Of a DNA stretch of 64,000 bases, positions 39,001 through 54,000 are shown one piece after another. The notes below the pieces were generated by a model that saw only the letters and a list, made by a program, of their open reading frames with translations, was not told where the DNA came from and did no database searches. Made by a program: the position numbers and the translations under genes. Source of the stretch: Nemopilema nomurai (taxonomy: Eukaryota > Cnidaria > Scyphozoa > Rhizostomeae > Rhizostomatidae); assembly GCA_003864495.1 (NCBI GenBank), contig ML133473.1, forward strand, positions 491,649 through 555,648, read 5' to 3'. Position 1 is the first letter of the stretch. Each line of letters opens with the position of its first letter.

Positions 39001-42000
39001 CTCGCACTCTGCAAACTGGTCCTTCAAATACCAAGTGCCTTGTAACTTCACCTTGTAAAACAGTTTTTACTTGCGCAAATAAGACACTAACCTTTTTGGT
39101 TGATTTGACAATGTGGAGAATGAGTATTTTGCCATCATATCGGAACAGACTTCTTTCATGTCCTCGTGGAACACTCTTATGTCCTCACTGGGACCAGACT
39201 GCTTTCCTGAACCAGCCTGTTTCTCATTGGGTTGCAAAAAGATCGGCCTAATTATTGCACTCGACTGCAATCCCTTCAAAAGAAACGCAAATGCCCATTG
39301 ATAGAGTTGATTTTAGAGGTACACGGATATTAAGAGTTCATTTCAGAGGTACACGGACATTAAGAGTTCATTTCAGAGGTACAAGTACGTTTAGAGTTCA
39401 TTTCAGAGGTACAAGTACGTTTAGAGTTCATTTCAGAGGTACACGGACATTAAGAGTTCATTTCAGAGGTACAAGTACGTTTAGAGGCTCAGTTAACCTT
39501 TGTACCCTAAAAAACGTACACGATTCATAAACATTGTAATGCTGCTCAAAATGAACGATTTAACAGACGCTGCATACAGGCACACCTGGTAGAATTACTA
39601 ATACTCCATTTTCTCGGATGCGTGTTGGTATCAAGGCACTGAATAACTGACTCAGTGGTAATCAACGATCGATGTCAATCTATTTGTTACAAATTGCTTT
39701 TAATCTCATTTTAATGCCGTGAAGTTGCTGCACTTACTTTGGTTATCAGCCTCACAAAGCCTTTTCTAAACGCTAGCCGGCATCTCGTGAACCAGGAGGA
39801 AATGACGTAATGGGCGAGAGTAACAGTGTAGGCTGAATACCTTGAAAGATAATGCAAACAAATTACTGTGACTTTAGGAATGTATATTATTCTTCTCATA
39901 AATCAACGGGTGAAAGCAAGAAGCCAAAAGCCTAGATATGTAGAAGGCACATTAAGGTTGTAAATATAGAACAATATCCTTCTGTTAGCATTAATAGGAG
40001 CTAAAGTCAGTGCTCTTAATATAAGGATGGTGCCCAGCAAACTAGAAATGAAACAGACAGGTAGTTGGTGATGAGATTATGAAAAATGTGGTTCGCATAC
40101 TTTGAGGAGTTTCGGACGAAAAAAGGTACTTCAGTATGCAAAAATCAGAATTTCGCCTGTTCTTGAAATTGAAAAACTATCGAATTAGACAATCACTCCA
40201 GATATTGTGCAAAAAGAGAGACATTCCACGCCAAAAAGGAGTCATCAAATTCAAAGAGCTGTCATAAAATTCACGTGAGTCTTGTATTGTCACAGACGAA
40301 AACAATGCACAGACTAAGGCCATCAACAACTATAAGCTGATGACAACTGTGAAGATACTTCCTAATCCAATCATCCGACCAAATTTCTGTTTTTAAGCCA
40401 TACTTCGATAGCTGGCCAAACATAATCAGCGATTTAGCTGTTCTCGAAACCACCACGAAATGAAGTTACAGCCAGAATTAATTCTCCAAGCAAAAACCTC
40501 TTAGAGAATAACAATTTGCTATAGATCAAAGAAGGCCACTGTACGATGCACCAACCAAATTACTCTGCGTACAACAAACGGAGAGGGGACGCCTTTCTTG
40601 GAAAGGCAATCGATTTGACGCCTTCCCTTGAATACCGATGAACGTCATCTCAATGGCCATCAAATCAAATCAATTTTGCCATGATTTAAAACATACTAAA
40701 CTTGGCAAAATCAGGAACTGTAGGCAAGCAGGATACACCATGCTTCCTAATGTCTTTAGATAACAATGCTCGTTATGAAAAAGGCCGCTAAAGAAGTACA
40801 TTCGAGACGTCATCAGCATGATGTTCTACAGCGTGGTTTGAAGAGAGTTTGAGGGCATGGGGAGGTTAAACGTGATTCTGTTGCGATACCTGAAAGCATC
40901 TGTATAGGGCAATGCGATGGCGAATATACTCATGTACTGCTCCTCAACAAAGTTGGAATACAGTTCCTTCACCTCCTTCAAGCCTGTATGAAGAAATTGG
41001 CAAGTCGTAATTGCGTTTGGCAATGGTATTTTCACGCTTGGATCAAAATTATTATTAACAAGTGACACATTATTGTTATGATCAAGGTTATTGAAAAAGA
41101 ATATTCAAACTGAGGCAGTTCAACTTATCAACAAAGTTCAAAAATATGGGTCAATCAAAGTTTGCTTGCAAGACTGAACTTAAATTTAAAATACTTTCAA
41201 AGGAACATTTCATCAACCAGACTCCATCATTTATTTATTGATGGATGCCCAATAGCCTTCGGTGCAAATGTTTACAAAGCATGGAAAGTATTTTTCCTTC
41301 GCGGATTAAACCTGGCAGCTTGAGTTGCGTTTCTATAAACCATCGCAAACAACAACAAGCCAAAAGAATGATTACTAGGTAATGAATAACAAAATAGCAA
41401 TGAACTTAGACAAATTGACGATGGTGATGTAGTATATCTAGACCAAACCTGCTTATTCATAAATATTCTAACTTTGCTCAGTGGTTATAAAAAATATACA
41501 AAGGCCTGTTCCCTCGTCTGAGAAGTCGAAATATCGCTATCTGCTTCTATAACCTGCTTGCAGAGTAGACATTATTTATCTTTAGGTTAGAGAGGAGATT
41601 AGCCTCAAAGTAGATTAATAGGCATGAACTACAGCGAAACATGAAACAAGCTTTCCTATTTGAAAAAGCAGACCTTTTGTCGTCCGCGATGATCTAATTG
41701 ACATTGATCCTTCACTTTTCAGCATGCAAAAACGTTGCTCAGGGTAATCCAAAATAAATCCAGATTCATTAGAGGCTTCACACTACGTGGTCGTGGATTT
41801 GGGAAGATGGCCTTGTTTTGCTATTGAACTCGATGACGAGTTTCCTTGACAGAAAGTAGCTTGTGCGTACCTATCTAAACGCATACAACCCCCTCGAAAG
41901 GAATTGTAGCTTTGAGACCATACTTTATTAGACCAAATGAACGAATTCTATTCACCTTATCAATAATGTGGCAATTAAAAACAGAGATTATTTGAACAGG

Positions 42001-45000
42001 GCAATTCACATCAAGGAGGAATACGAAAAAAATTACCAAAGGGTTTTGCTAACGTTGCGAAAAACTCACTTGAGAGGAATTCCAGCATGGGAATCGACAT
42101 CATAACTGTAGCAGAAACTTTAGAGAGTTTGATTAAGATCGAAGGAAGTGTGCTGAAAACAAATAAAGACAACAAAAATATAGACAGAAAAATCATTTTC
42201 GTTTAATGGCATAAAAAACTGAATTGCTTTCAAAATTATATTTCAAAAACTTTTAACAAAGAAGTATCCAGCAAAGACAGTGTCTGGAAGATAGTACCAG
42301 AAACAGTTTATAATCTGGCATATCGAGGCTGAAGAGGACAAATCCCATTTGACAGATCCTATCAGCTAAATCTTTTGGCTTGATTTTAGCCGCTACAAAC
42401 TAAACAATGGTTTAAATAACAAGAAAAAGTGGTAGATTACGCTAAAGTGCTTTCAATTTTATAATCTCCCGAATATAAACTTTGGATGATTGCCACAAAG
42501 TGGAGATCGATGACGAAAACATTAGCGCAATTTTAGGCAAACTTGATGCGCATTGAGTGCAGCAAATGATTGGGTTGTTTAAGCCAATCAATGACTTTTT
42601 GTCAAGACGACAGAAGAGAGAGAGACTAAACCGCAGTCAGAAATCGCGCGTTTTCTTATAGACATAGCTCTCAACTCTCTCAAGTGTCATCACGACAATA
42701 TTGCCTGGTTTGCAACTCTATCTTATTCACTCTTAAGGACACTTAAGTAAAGAACAGCACATCTTCTACTAAAGTATACATAGGTAACATGACAGGATAA
42801 ATAAAGAAAATAATTTTCAAATATATAAAAACAATGGTAAACAATATCAAATAAAACAGAATAATGTAAACGATAAATCTGATTGATATATTGTAGGTAA
42901 TCTCCAGCCAGTTTCTGAACTTACGGAAAACAATGCGAAAAATAAAAACAATGTAAACCAAACTTTAGAAAAGATATATAAACACTCTTCTCTAATTTGT
43001 CTTTTGATTAAATGCACTGTCACAGCTACACAACTGCTGAGTCTTACCGAAGCATCACTGACTTCATTTCCAATATGCATATTGTCAGACACACGACACA
43101 GAGACGTGCACATTGGCTGTTTATACCCAGCTCCAGACTCTTGACCAGTTCGAGCTTGATAAGTGGTGTAGAAAGAAAATAGCACTTGAAGCCAATTGTA
43201 AAACTTTTTTAGAAGTGGAAATTTTAGACCACGAAACATCATAATCATCAAGACTTGACGTCACCATAAAAAGGTACTTAGGAATGTATTTAGAGAACAT
43301 TTGGAAATTTATCTACAGATATTTAGAGATGTATTTAGAGATAACTAGATATGTATTTAGCATTTAGATAAAAATTAGCATGCATGAATAACCTTCGCAG
43401 CCGTAGTTATAGAGCTTGGGTTGCGTGTAAGAAGAACGACTAGAATCATTTCTAGCAAGAACGATTATTCAATGAAGTTGTAAAAATCAGTTGCCCAGCA
43501 GAATGGCAACGTAGAGGAATAAATTGTGGTGTAAAGAGAAAAAGTCTCTGACTTAAGAGGGCCTAGGCCTGGTCCAAGAGAAAAAGATAGAGGAGATTAG
43601 ACATAATGCACAGTTTTTCAGATGATAACTGACTCTTTCATAAGTGACTTCCAACTTACCTGTCTTTGCCTTTCGATACTATTTTGATAAGTGACAAGAA
43701 CAGCAAGGATCTACGAAAAAGGAAGAATATCAATTGATTCAACGCAGTGGCTTTAGCTGCAAGTAGAATTTGCAAGACCGAGACCCACTTAAATACAGAC
43801 TATTAGATTGCTTTAGACAAGACCCACTTTTGATGCAACGAAAATAATTTCATACATTTGAGCATGTTCTTTTGCCTGAATATCAACTCGAGCAAACTTG
43901 TTCAGATATCGACGGAAAACGGCAGCTCCTACTAAACAAGACTACAAATGAACTAACCGGAAATACAAGGTTGTGCAACTCAACACGCCCAGAACCAGGT
44001 GGAACATTCTTTACTTTGTTCAAAAACTGACCATCGTTTACCTGGAATTGAAGACGTTCAAAGAGTAAATTTCTTAGAAATAACTGGAGACAATGAGGAC
44101 CGGAAGTTAACAAAGATGGGGGAAAAGGCAGAAAATAAAGAAATGCTCTGCAGAAGAAGAAATGCAAATTCAGAAAAATAAAAAGCGATGAGAGAAGAAG
44201 AAGACCAGCGCTGTTTTCAAATAGCTATTAAACCAAATGGAAAAAAATTAGAAAAATGAGTCAATGATAACATTACTTTCAAGGAGGAATCTCTAGAAAA
44301 ACTAACTTACGACACAAAAAAGCTAACAGACACAAAGCCACACAGAGCTTTCTTTGGTAAGTGGGAACTAGTAACACCAGAGGCCAACCCATAATGATTC
44401 AATTTAAAGAAAACATCATCAGTTTCCAAGAATTTCAAAGAGGTGGCTTTCCAGATCAAATCAACAAATCGTATAGGAAAGAAATCTCCAAAACTAAGCC
44501 CCATTTGTAAAAGACTGATCCAAGACATACACAAAAACATCCAATTTTTCATCCAAATATCTTGTAAAAAGTTACAAAACGGTGCTTGCTCCTTCCAACA
44601 ATCGACTGTTTTTACAGGCATCACAGGACTTTCAATTTGACTCAAGCTAAAACATACTCTAGTGATGGTATATTGTATAAATATGAATGTGACAGAATAA
44701 AACATACCATGTAGCAAAGAAAGGCACAAAGGTTTGATACATCGGCTCCTCCGCCTAAAATCAGTGTTTTGTTACGGAGTTGAGCGGGTAGGTTTTGCAG
44801 CACGAACTGCAACACGGTCCACTCCCATTCCTATAAACCAATTGAATTTGATCGCAATTTTTACTGATATTTCTCATGCTTTCATATTATTTGCTGCAGT
44901 ACGAGCAAGATTGTACTTGAATAGAATACAGGCATTCAAAGCTTGCTTCGAATTAAAAGGCCAAAAATGAGACTATCCGAAAGAAAAGTTGAACAACAGT

Positions 45001-48000
45001 CCTACAAAATAAATGCCTCTTTTCTCAACGAAAAATATTCAAAGCAATTTCAAAAGGGACAGATATTGAACTAACTGACAGAAAAGTTGAGAAACAGTCA
45101 TTCAGTGCCTCAATATTCAAAGAAAACTTTTCAGGGCAGTAAGAATGCTCTTGTACTTGATTGAGTTTTCCTTGAGCCCGCTGAAATATTGAGACATTAT
45201 ATTCGAGATTTGTTGAAATGATATCACACAACTCCAAGGACATAAGAATATGAATGGAGCTCAAAATGCAAGAAGTTCTATAAGCAATGCTCACATCTTT
45301 AAGGCAGTTCAATATGGCATTAAACGCCTTGTTGGTTGGACAGTATTTGGTAAGTGACAACTTCCTTCCAAGAGGATTTGCCACCTCCTTGCCTCTCCTA
45401 GGGTGAAAGGACAATCACTCCAAAGATCAACCAAAAAACCCAGCTGTACATAATCAGTACTACAAAACACAAGATGTTCTTCCATTAACGTAATAACCGG
45501 CCTAACATAGAGCACTACGCCATGCATGGATATTTTTATTGGGTCGAGTCAGTCGGTGCTGAGGATTCTTCATGGCCTATCCTGCTGGGATTGGATGTTC
45601 CTTGCTTTTTAACTCAACAACATAAAACATAAATAAAATGGCAATACATGCCTTGAAGGCGACAGAAAATTTTAACTTGATTTGTCTACTTGAGGCGAGA
45701 CTGAAAAATTGTTTTTCCATGACGATGGATTAAATTTTGAGTAAGGAAAGCAGGTTTATAGTATACTATTTACGTGCTTCTCGCACTCTATAAGAGAGGT
45801 GTTGACTTCGGTGTGCACTAATTATCTGGAAACTTGAATTATTGATGCTTCAAGTATGTAAAAAGGTGCATGGAAATGTTTTAATGCATTGCAGAAGGAA
45901 ATAAATGCACGTGCAAGCACGCGGATTTCCTACATTTGTTTGCAAGTGGCAAAAACACTGAATTTGATTTCCCTCTTTTGGTCAGCAGTGTCTAGATCTA
46001 GAACACCAACGCGGTGACCCTCATCCGCTCTTATGCTCAAAAACAACTTCAATATCTAGAAAATGAAAACGCCGAATTATAGTGATATGAGATAAGTCTA
46101 TTAGCCATGTAGTCCAGATATGAGAACACATATGCTTACATATAACAATGTACCACAAGAATTAACCATAGAGACGCATAGAAACTGTAAGTGCATGAAG
46201 CTTTGCAATACTAGTCCTTAACCAAAAGTATTAACACTGCAAAAATAGCCTATGCACATGATGCTAAACAACAACCGTGGATTAGAAAATAAACATTAAA
46301 TATAAAATACAAGCAACATTTCATAAACATGAAAACCTTGGACGGGAAATGTCAAGAAAAATATACGTGTCTCTATGGTGAAAAGATTATAAGGTTAAAA
46401 GAAGAAAGCACAACTTTACTCTCAGATATAAAAGGTACTTAGTGTTACAAAGTAAGAACGAACCCGAATCAGTGGCTATTTATATCAGTATGTTTATGAA
46501 TATATCAATGAATAACATGATGTAAATATTTATATTAATGCCCAAAGTACCTCAAGGCGGACAATGGCCCCTGAATGAGCGGTAAATCCATTTACATAAT
46601 GCAAGAAGACATGCTCCACCAAAATTTCCAATATTTTAACTGCAATGGTTGTCGAAGAGTCGAGCAATTTTTGCTAAAAGATAGAATTATACATGTACGT
46701 TATAGCTGTGTAAAAATTCAATGAAAAAACCACAATTTAAGCAGAATTTTATGATGAAAGATATTAAGAAAAAAGAATTTTGAGATAAGACTAACGAAAA
46801 TCAAATTAGAGCCCTGTAAGAACCTTAATTCAAATTGAATTCGAAAGGTTACGTGTTGAATGAAGTTCTAAAGAAGTGCTTTATCGCAAGTGTTAACAGC
46901 GGCTGATAATGACGTAAGTCATGCAAAATGCCGCGTGGGCAGCCACGCTCCTGTGAACGGCTGTGGATCCACAATACTGCCCCGGCTGATTTTAATAAAG
47001 AGTTTGTCACTTTTCAAAAACAAAACAAGAAACTACATATTGAAATAATTCTTAGTCAAGGATTCTTGTAAGTGGAGAACATTCGCGTTCGATGGTCTAG
47101 AGATTTTTTGAAAGAATCCTGAGCAAATCTCAAAAACCCCTCTAGCAAAAACTCCCATAATAATCCTTTTCAGGGCTTTTTATTGGGGAGAACAAAAATG
47201 TTCATACAAACGCTTTGAACAAACCTTGAACACCTCCACAAGGCCACAAACTGCAACCTTAATGTCCCGCAAGTGTTCCCCGTCTGATATCAGCTAAATG
47301 AGAATATAAGTTAAACTAATACCAATATGCCATAAAAACAATTAAAAAACGATTCAAAGAGGCTATATTTCAATATGATACACATTGGACATCGTCGATG
47401 AAAAATTCCACACATGGAAAACTAGACAAAATACCTTCAAAGAGGTAAAGCAGATGCATTTAAAAGGGGGCACTCTTACAGGGAAAGGAAGCCATATGGT
47501 AGGAATACCAATGGCATGAATTTCTGGAGGTAGTGGCCAACTTAAGGCTTTCAGATTCAAGAGACAATTCGCTGTCAATGTTCCAATCCACTGCAACAAT
47601 TTCAACTTCTATCCTGCTACCTCAAACTTCTTATCCTATAACTTTGATACCACCTTACTTAACAGCAAACATTCTCTAGAGAAATAACTTGAAGATAAAG
47701 TACCACGGAAATGCATCAAAACTGTTTACACACGATTTTACACGGTTCTGCTGTCTAGTGACTAGTACGAAAAATTTCGTTTCGCCTGCAGCATATTTAA
47801 GGAAATGTTTGCAATTTCTTTGGCGTTAAAACACACCTGTTCACCATTGATCTTTTTGTTACTGCCACTCGAGTCCATCAAACGATTAATGAGCTGATGA
47901 AAATTAACAAATATTAAAAAAATACCTTGCCAGATTAATTTTAGGTTTTTGTTAGGAATAGGATGACCTAATGACTTCTAAAATACAACCTTATTGACCT

Positions 48001-51000
48001 GGGAATTTCTAACGATTCGCCAAAGAGAACCGTTCAAGACCTACTCAACACGAACAAAGATGATTAATGGTTTAGATGATTGAAGATTTGTATGGCAAGC
48101 GGCACCATTACAGGACCAAAGAGGGGAGCCCTATCATTGGTTTTAATCGTGTTTGTACACTGATCGCTGCAAAGGATAAAGTACAGTTTTGAAGTAAACC
48201 ATCTTCCGATGACAGAAATGAAAGTCGTGTCTAAGAATTTCAATTGGCGTGCAAAAGGAGGGAGAGCATAACCTAAATTTTCTCTACACGTAATTGAATG
48301 TTGATGTGGAAAAAGTGCAACTCTCGATTCAACATAATAACTTTTGGATTCAACATTGTTACCTTTTTAACCACTAACAGAATATCTCCGCTTTTGTTTG
48401 AACTGCAAGAGCCCACAAGATCAACCATGAACTGAGCCGTAACAAGGCGAACGCTAGGGTCCTTCTCCAGCTCCATGCCGCTTAGGTAATGTAGCACAAC
48501 CAAATCAAGGATCTCTTCCTGACAAGAAAAAGAATTCAAGGTGGTTAGCAAAAGTGCATCTAGCGAGTTTAATGAGGCTTTGATTCAGAACTGCATTCAG
48601 AAAGGTAAAGAGAGAGGTGCCTCGGTCTCTCTTGAGAAGAACTCTAGAAGAACCCAGATGCTTAGGACTTCGGTTCAAGTTAAGAACACGACCAAAGGCA
48701 ACGTCTTAATTAAATTGTTTCGCAGTTGAAAGCAAATTCATAAGACACAATGTAAGAAAGGAAAACATTAACAAAAGTATTTTTTGCTTATGTGAAAAAT
48801 TTTATCCACTTTTAAAAGCAAATCTTTCTGCAAATTCAGTCGTATCTTATTTCAGACTTTCTCATAAAAATTCAATCATAAAAAATTGCAAATTATAAGA
48901 GAGGCTAGGTAAAACACTGACACATTCTTCCATTGACTGACACACATGCAAAGCAGTATTCTAGCAAAGTAAACTGACATCGTAAGATACTTTGGAAGGT
49001 GTAGAGCTCATTTTAAATGGTGCCACATAAGGTGCCAAAAATGGTGCCACATAAGTTGCAAAGCTACAGGAAGAGTCTTAAAAAGATCTCACCTCATACC
49101 AATATCTATAGGAATTCATTACATCGGACAAAATGTCAAGAACCTTCACCCTTACAGCAGTTTGTGTTGAGTTTCTACAAAAAAAATGACGTAGTCAAAT
49201 GTATACACAGGAACCATCAAGCAAACCACGAAAGAGTAGACAGAACTGTGGGCAAGATTCAGTTAGAGTAGTGAAATATTACACTAATCAAACCAAAAAA
49301 CTTAATGCAAAACTTGCAAAAAAATTGGGTTGAAGTTACAAAAGCGTATGTCAGAGACAAAGTCATTTTCACACCAACAGACAAATCAACATGGACTTTG
49401 ATTTTTAGACATCTGGGCGACAAGGAACTTACCGAAAGTACTTCTCCATAACAAATTTAAGCTTATCAAGCCAAGCATCATGGGCCGGGTCTATTTGTTT
49501 GTGCAGAAATGTCAGAAACGTAAGAACTGATGATTCCTGTTGTAAAAGAAACGATTTATTATTGCAAGTCTTGCAACAAATTAATAGCAACGGATGATAG
49601 CAAATTCCTCAAGATTCCAGAATAAGGACGCAGAAAATAATTCTGAGACAGCAGAACTATGGCCTAAGGCGACTATTTCATGATGAGCATTTCATTTAAG
49701 ACAAATTCAGGGTTGGAAAATTGTTGAAATTAAAACATGATGGTCGAGGAAAATTCTTAGATTTAACAAAACATTCCTATGTTGCTCATGGGTTCCTCTG
49801 CAATAAAAATTCGAGGAAACTTCAAGCACTTTTTAGCTTATGTTGATTAAAGAAATCATAAAAACAAACTGCAAAAACCTGCTTATTCGATGAAACTACA
49901 TCCAACTCAAAGCCGTTTACTACGAATGTGACATAGACAGCCATAAAACATTCCTGCCCATTACTCTTGATCAAGGTAGGAAAAGGTTTACACAAAGCTA
50001 CAAGTAAAAATGGCGTAAAACAATGCAAGTACATTAATCAGAAGCAAAATACTGCTAAACAGGTTTACAATTGGTGAGAGTACAAGACTGATTACCGGTC
50101 TCTGCGCGGAATATCGTTCAATAATTTTGAAGAACCGGTCAGCTGAACCGTCAAATCGACCAGCGTTGTAGAGCTCTTCGATGGTGGTAAGGAGATCTTG
50201 AACGGTTCTCTTCAACGAATCGTTTGAATTCGCCAGGTTCTACATATCCAAAAACAAGAGCATGTTTAAAGCATTCTCGCAATCTCTTGCTTTTATCAAT
50301 TTGTCCATTCTAACCATTTCTTGCATTCATTAAACTAATAATAAATAATAATAATTATTATTATTATTATTATTATTAAAGTGCACAACTATAATACAAT
50401 ATTCTATACCTTTTACAATTTAAAACCTACTACATAACATCATAAGCTAATTTAAACAAATGAGTATCTAACGACGTTTTAAAATTATCAATATTGTCAG
50501 CAGTTGTCATCATTGACAATTTATTTTACAACTATACCTCTGAAAGGAAGCTATTTAAAAGAGACACTGTCTTTAACAGGCTTGAATAACACTTTTCCGG
50601 TATTGAAGAATCATTGTTTAGCAAACGAACCTGTAGCACTTTGATTAGCATGTCAATCAAATCTAGAATGATATCCCATGTGACAATCTGGAGGTCTTTT
50701 CCATATTTCTTGACGAGCCTCTGTAGAGAAAGCCCTATCTCATGGGCAACAATTGGATGGTTGCAGTGAAGTGCCTGTGACAAATGAAACAAACGATTTG
50801 CTATACTATAAACGGGTCAAATTTCGATCAAAGGGATTTGTTCATGCGGAGTTTATTTCTTCGTGAAATCATTACTTATCACTAGTACCAAACTTATCAA
50901 GTATCACTAGAAATAAACTTCAGAAACATTTCTTATAAGCACAGGATCAGAGAGTTAAAACGTATAGCATTGATTCTAAGTTGTAAAAGCGACCATCGAG

Positions 51001-54000
51001 ATATTCTCACTTCAATACGCAATTAAGCACTTAATAGCAAGTAACAAAGGGTAATTTTAGTGCTTGAACGATGACCAATGCAGATTAATGACAATAACAT
51101 GCTTATATTAGACTATTCAACTTTGCAAAGCTGTAAACAAATATTCTGGAGTGAATTCTATTTTGGATCGTAGTTTAGCTTTAAACGCAATGGTAAGGGC
51201 ATACCACTTTCAGGCATAAAAAAATGCATTTTCTACGTATGAAGACAGAGCTTTAGGAATCTTGTACCCAATCGTAAGCAAAAGTTTATTTGAAGAGTAG
51301 CATAATAGCATGTTTCTGCTGCATACACAATAGACCGAAAGAGCATACGAAACCTGTTTGAATGATGGCAATAATGAGATCGGCTTGTGCTGCAATGAAG
51401 AGACCCTCTTCGACCCCCAAACACACATGCCAATAAAGAACACAGCGCCACGCAACAGTATCGAGTCATCGGCATTATTCCTAAAATCAAGGGGAAAATT
51501 CATCGAAAAAATAATCCAAAAGACAACAATATGACACTCCACGGAATATGCACATATTGGAAAATTACTAAAAGCAGACAAAAGTATATAGCAATTGTAG
51601 ATACTACAAAACGCATACATCAGACTACAATTTCGGATACTACAATACGTCAGACTACAAAAGGCTAATTTTCTTTTAAAAATGCCACAATAAGACATGG
51701 GTCTGATAAAGTTAGCAGCACAAGAGATCAACGCACCAATTGAAAGGGACATTAAGGATCTATTTAACTTAGTGATGTAAATCACATGATGAAAGGTAAA
51801 TGAATAAGAAAGTGTATTTACTCGTCTTCTAGTATACAGCACATGATGTAAATGGCACTGTGTCCAAGTCGAGTGCCTACCAAAGTCTTCATCAACTGAA
51901 ATTGAGGTCGTTATAGAAATATTATAATTGGTTGATATGAAAACGCCCAGCTGGTAAAAACGACCAAAACAGAGCATTGCAAAGAATGAAAATACTGCAG
52001 GGGCTAGAAAATAATTTCATTAAAAACAAGGATAAAATTTTAAAATAATGAATCATGAAATAGACTACAATTTAACGAACCTGTTACTTAACAAGCCTAC
52101 CTTATATGTAAATATGCCAAAAAATGTCATGAGTTCAAAGTTCACGAAGAAGAACCAAGACTCAAAAGAACATGTGCAATGTCGAAAGTATTTAAAGATA
52201 ATTCTCATCTTAACAGCCATATGTTTTCAAGAAAATAAACATGAAAAAGAAACAAGTAAATTTACAGTCATTACAAAGTGTGATTTAATAACATAACCCT
52301 GAACCGAAGGGCAATTCACTCTTGTAAATAGCGTACGAGATTTCCACGATTTTTTTGGAGTGATTTGCCCCTCGCCCTGAACAATGGATAAATTGGGAAG
52401 TACCTTCCAGCTAGCTTGGCAGAACTTTTCGATGTTTACAGTACGGCAAAGCGTTGCAATCAGTGGATATAGGCCATCAGAAGGAAGACCACCGTAGCGA
52501 ACAGTGGCATCAAGCAGAAGAATACAACACTACAAAGTAAACAAACAGATGTATTAGAACGTCGATATTAGAACTTAACGAGAAATAAAATAAAGAGGCT
52601 AATGGGAAACGTTGAACAAAGATCGTTGAGGATATAATAAAGGATAAGAGAAATGAACTAGTCTAAAAGGAACTGGACATTTCCATTACTCATGGATCTA
52701 GGTATCGAGGTATACTTATGGAAACTACTCACACAAAACATGTACATATAACATGAGATATGAAATACACTGATAAAATCTAATTTAACATACAAAGCAA
52801 AGATAGTCCATTAACAACAAAGGCAATTGAAAGTCAAAGAGAACAAAAAACAAAAAAGCAATTTCTTAAGTCAAAGGAAAATTTGATGGTGACCCCTTGT
52901 TTCTGAAATTCTTTTCAACCTGGCAAATACTATGATGAATGAATTGTTAAGGGTGTTTAGCGATACCCTACCTCTATTTCCTTTTCATTTTGGGCCTTAT
53001 TGCAAAATGCACAGGCTTGCCTGTTAACAGAAAGAATTTTCCTCAATGCAAGAATAAATAGAAAATTAAAGCAAAAATAGGTAATACAACAGAATAGGCA
53101 ATGATCAACCAACTTCCCATTAGTGACACAAATATAATGAAGCAGCTTTTAAAACCTGCAAAATGTAAATCAATGTCCTTTCTTAGAAAATTTCAGTTAA
53201 AGTATACATTGTTATGGCAAAGATCCCTAGCCCTGGTTGACTAGTAATGCCTGTTTTTGTAAAGCTGTGATTTTACGCTTACATGTACCAAAAACATATA
53301 TTGTTTTAATCAAGATGTCAAACAAACAATAAAGGACCTTGAACTTGAAATTTTCTTCTGAAAATGATGCAGCAGAACAACAAAAACAGAAAGAGAATTA
53401 AAAATTATCTTACTCTACTAATCCAGTTATGATGTCTTTTTCCAAAAAACTTGAATTATAATGCACAAGATTGACAAGAAAATGTAGGTATTCCACTGTC
53501 CTAAAAATAATGCAAGATTTATCAAAAATAAGGCTTCAATTAATCATGCACAAGAAACCAAGAGATTGACTTTCACAAAAAGCCTGACTGATATAACGCA
53601 TTTGTGTAACTGTATTAAATTGGAAACAACTTCAGTGAATCACCCTTATTTATCCGCAAGTTGGTTAATCTGGGATAAGTCAACATATTGATTTAGTGAC
53701 GCAGCTCTACATCAACTCTGAATAGAAAATCATCTTATTTTCATGCTTACGGGTCATTCCATATCAAATCAACCAGGGTGTGTAACCCTTATGTCACATA
53801 TTTAGGTGCGTTTTTGCCCATCTCTACATTCTGGTCAATTATCAGGATTCCCCAAATTTGAGCTCATTATCGCTAATTGTTTAAGAGATATACGCTTCCA
53901 AAATTTTGCTATTTTGTCCAAATATTCGAAAAAAGGATGTGGCACTTAACCGTGGTGATTTGGCTAAAATACCAATAACTTCCATGTTTCATCTATTGGA

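Noticed and set aside
39255..39530. Plus-strand 91-codon frame of decapeptide repeats
   Set aside because: It is a product of a 30-bp minisatellite in a TSC2 intron, antisense to exon 29.
42847..43251. 134-codon open frame on the minus strand
   Set aside because: It overlaps TSC2 exon 25 in another frame; the correct frame gives [16 protein letters not shown], matching tuberin.
44307..44440. Minus-strand reading with KLCVALCLL, resembling the tuberin QLCSALCSML segment
   Set aside because: Its donor phase does not fit exon 23 and there is a stop just upstream. The true match (NLCAFLCYM) is in the well-supported exon 22 at 44708-44830.
45025..45294. Continuation of the exon 21 frame ([16 protein letters not shown]...), vaguely like a later tuberin segment
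   Set aside because: It follows a good donor (GAT|GTGAGC), is out of order, and the real counterpart is exon 25 at 43048-43154.
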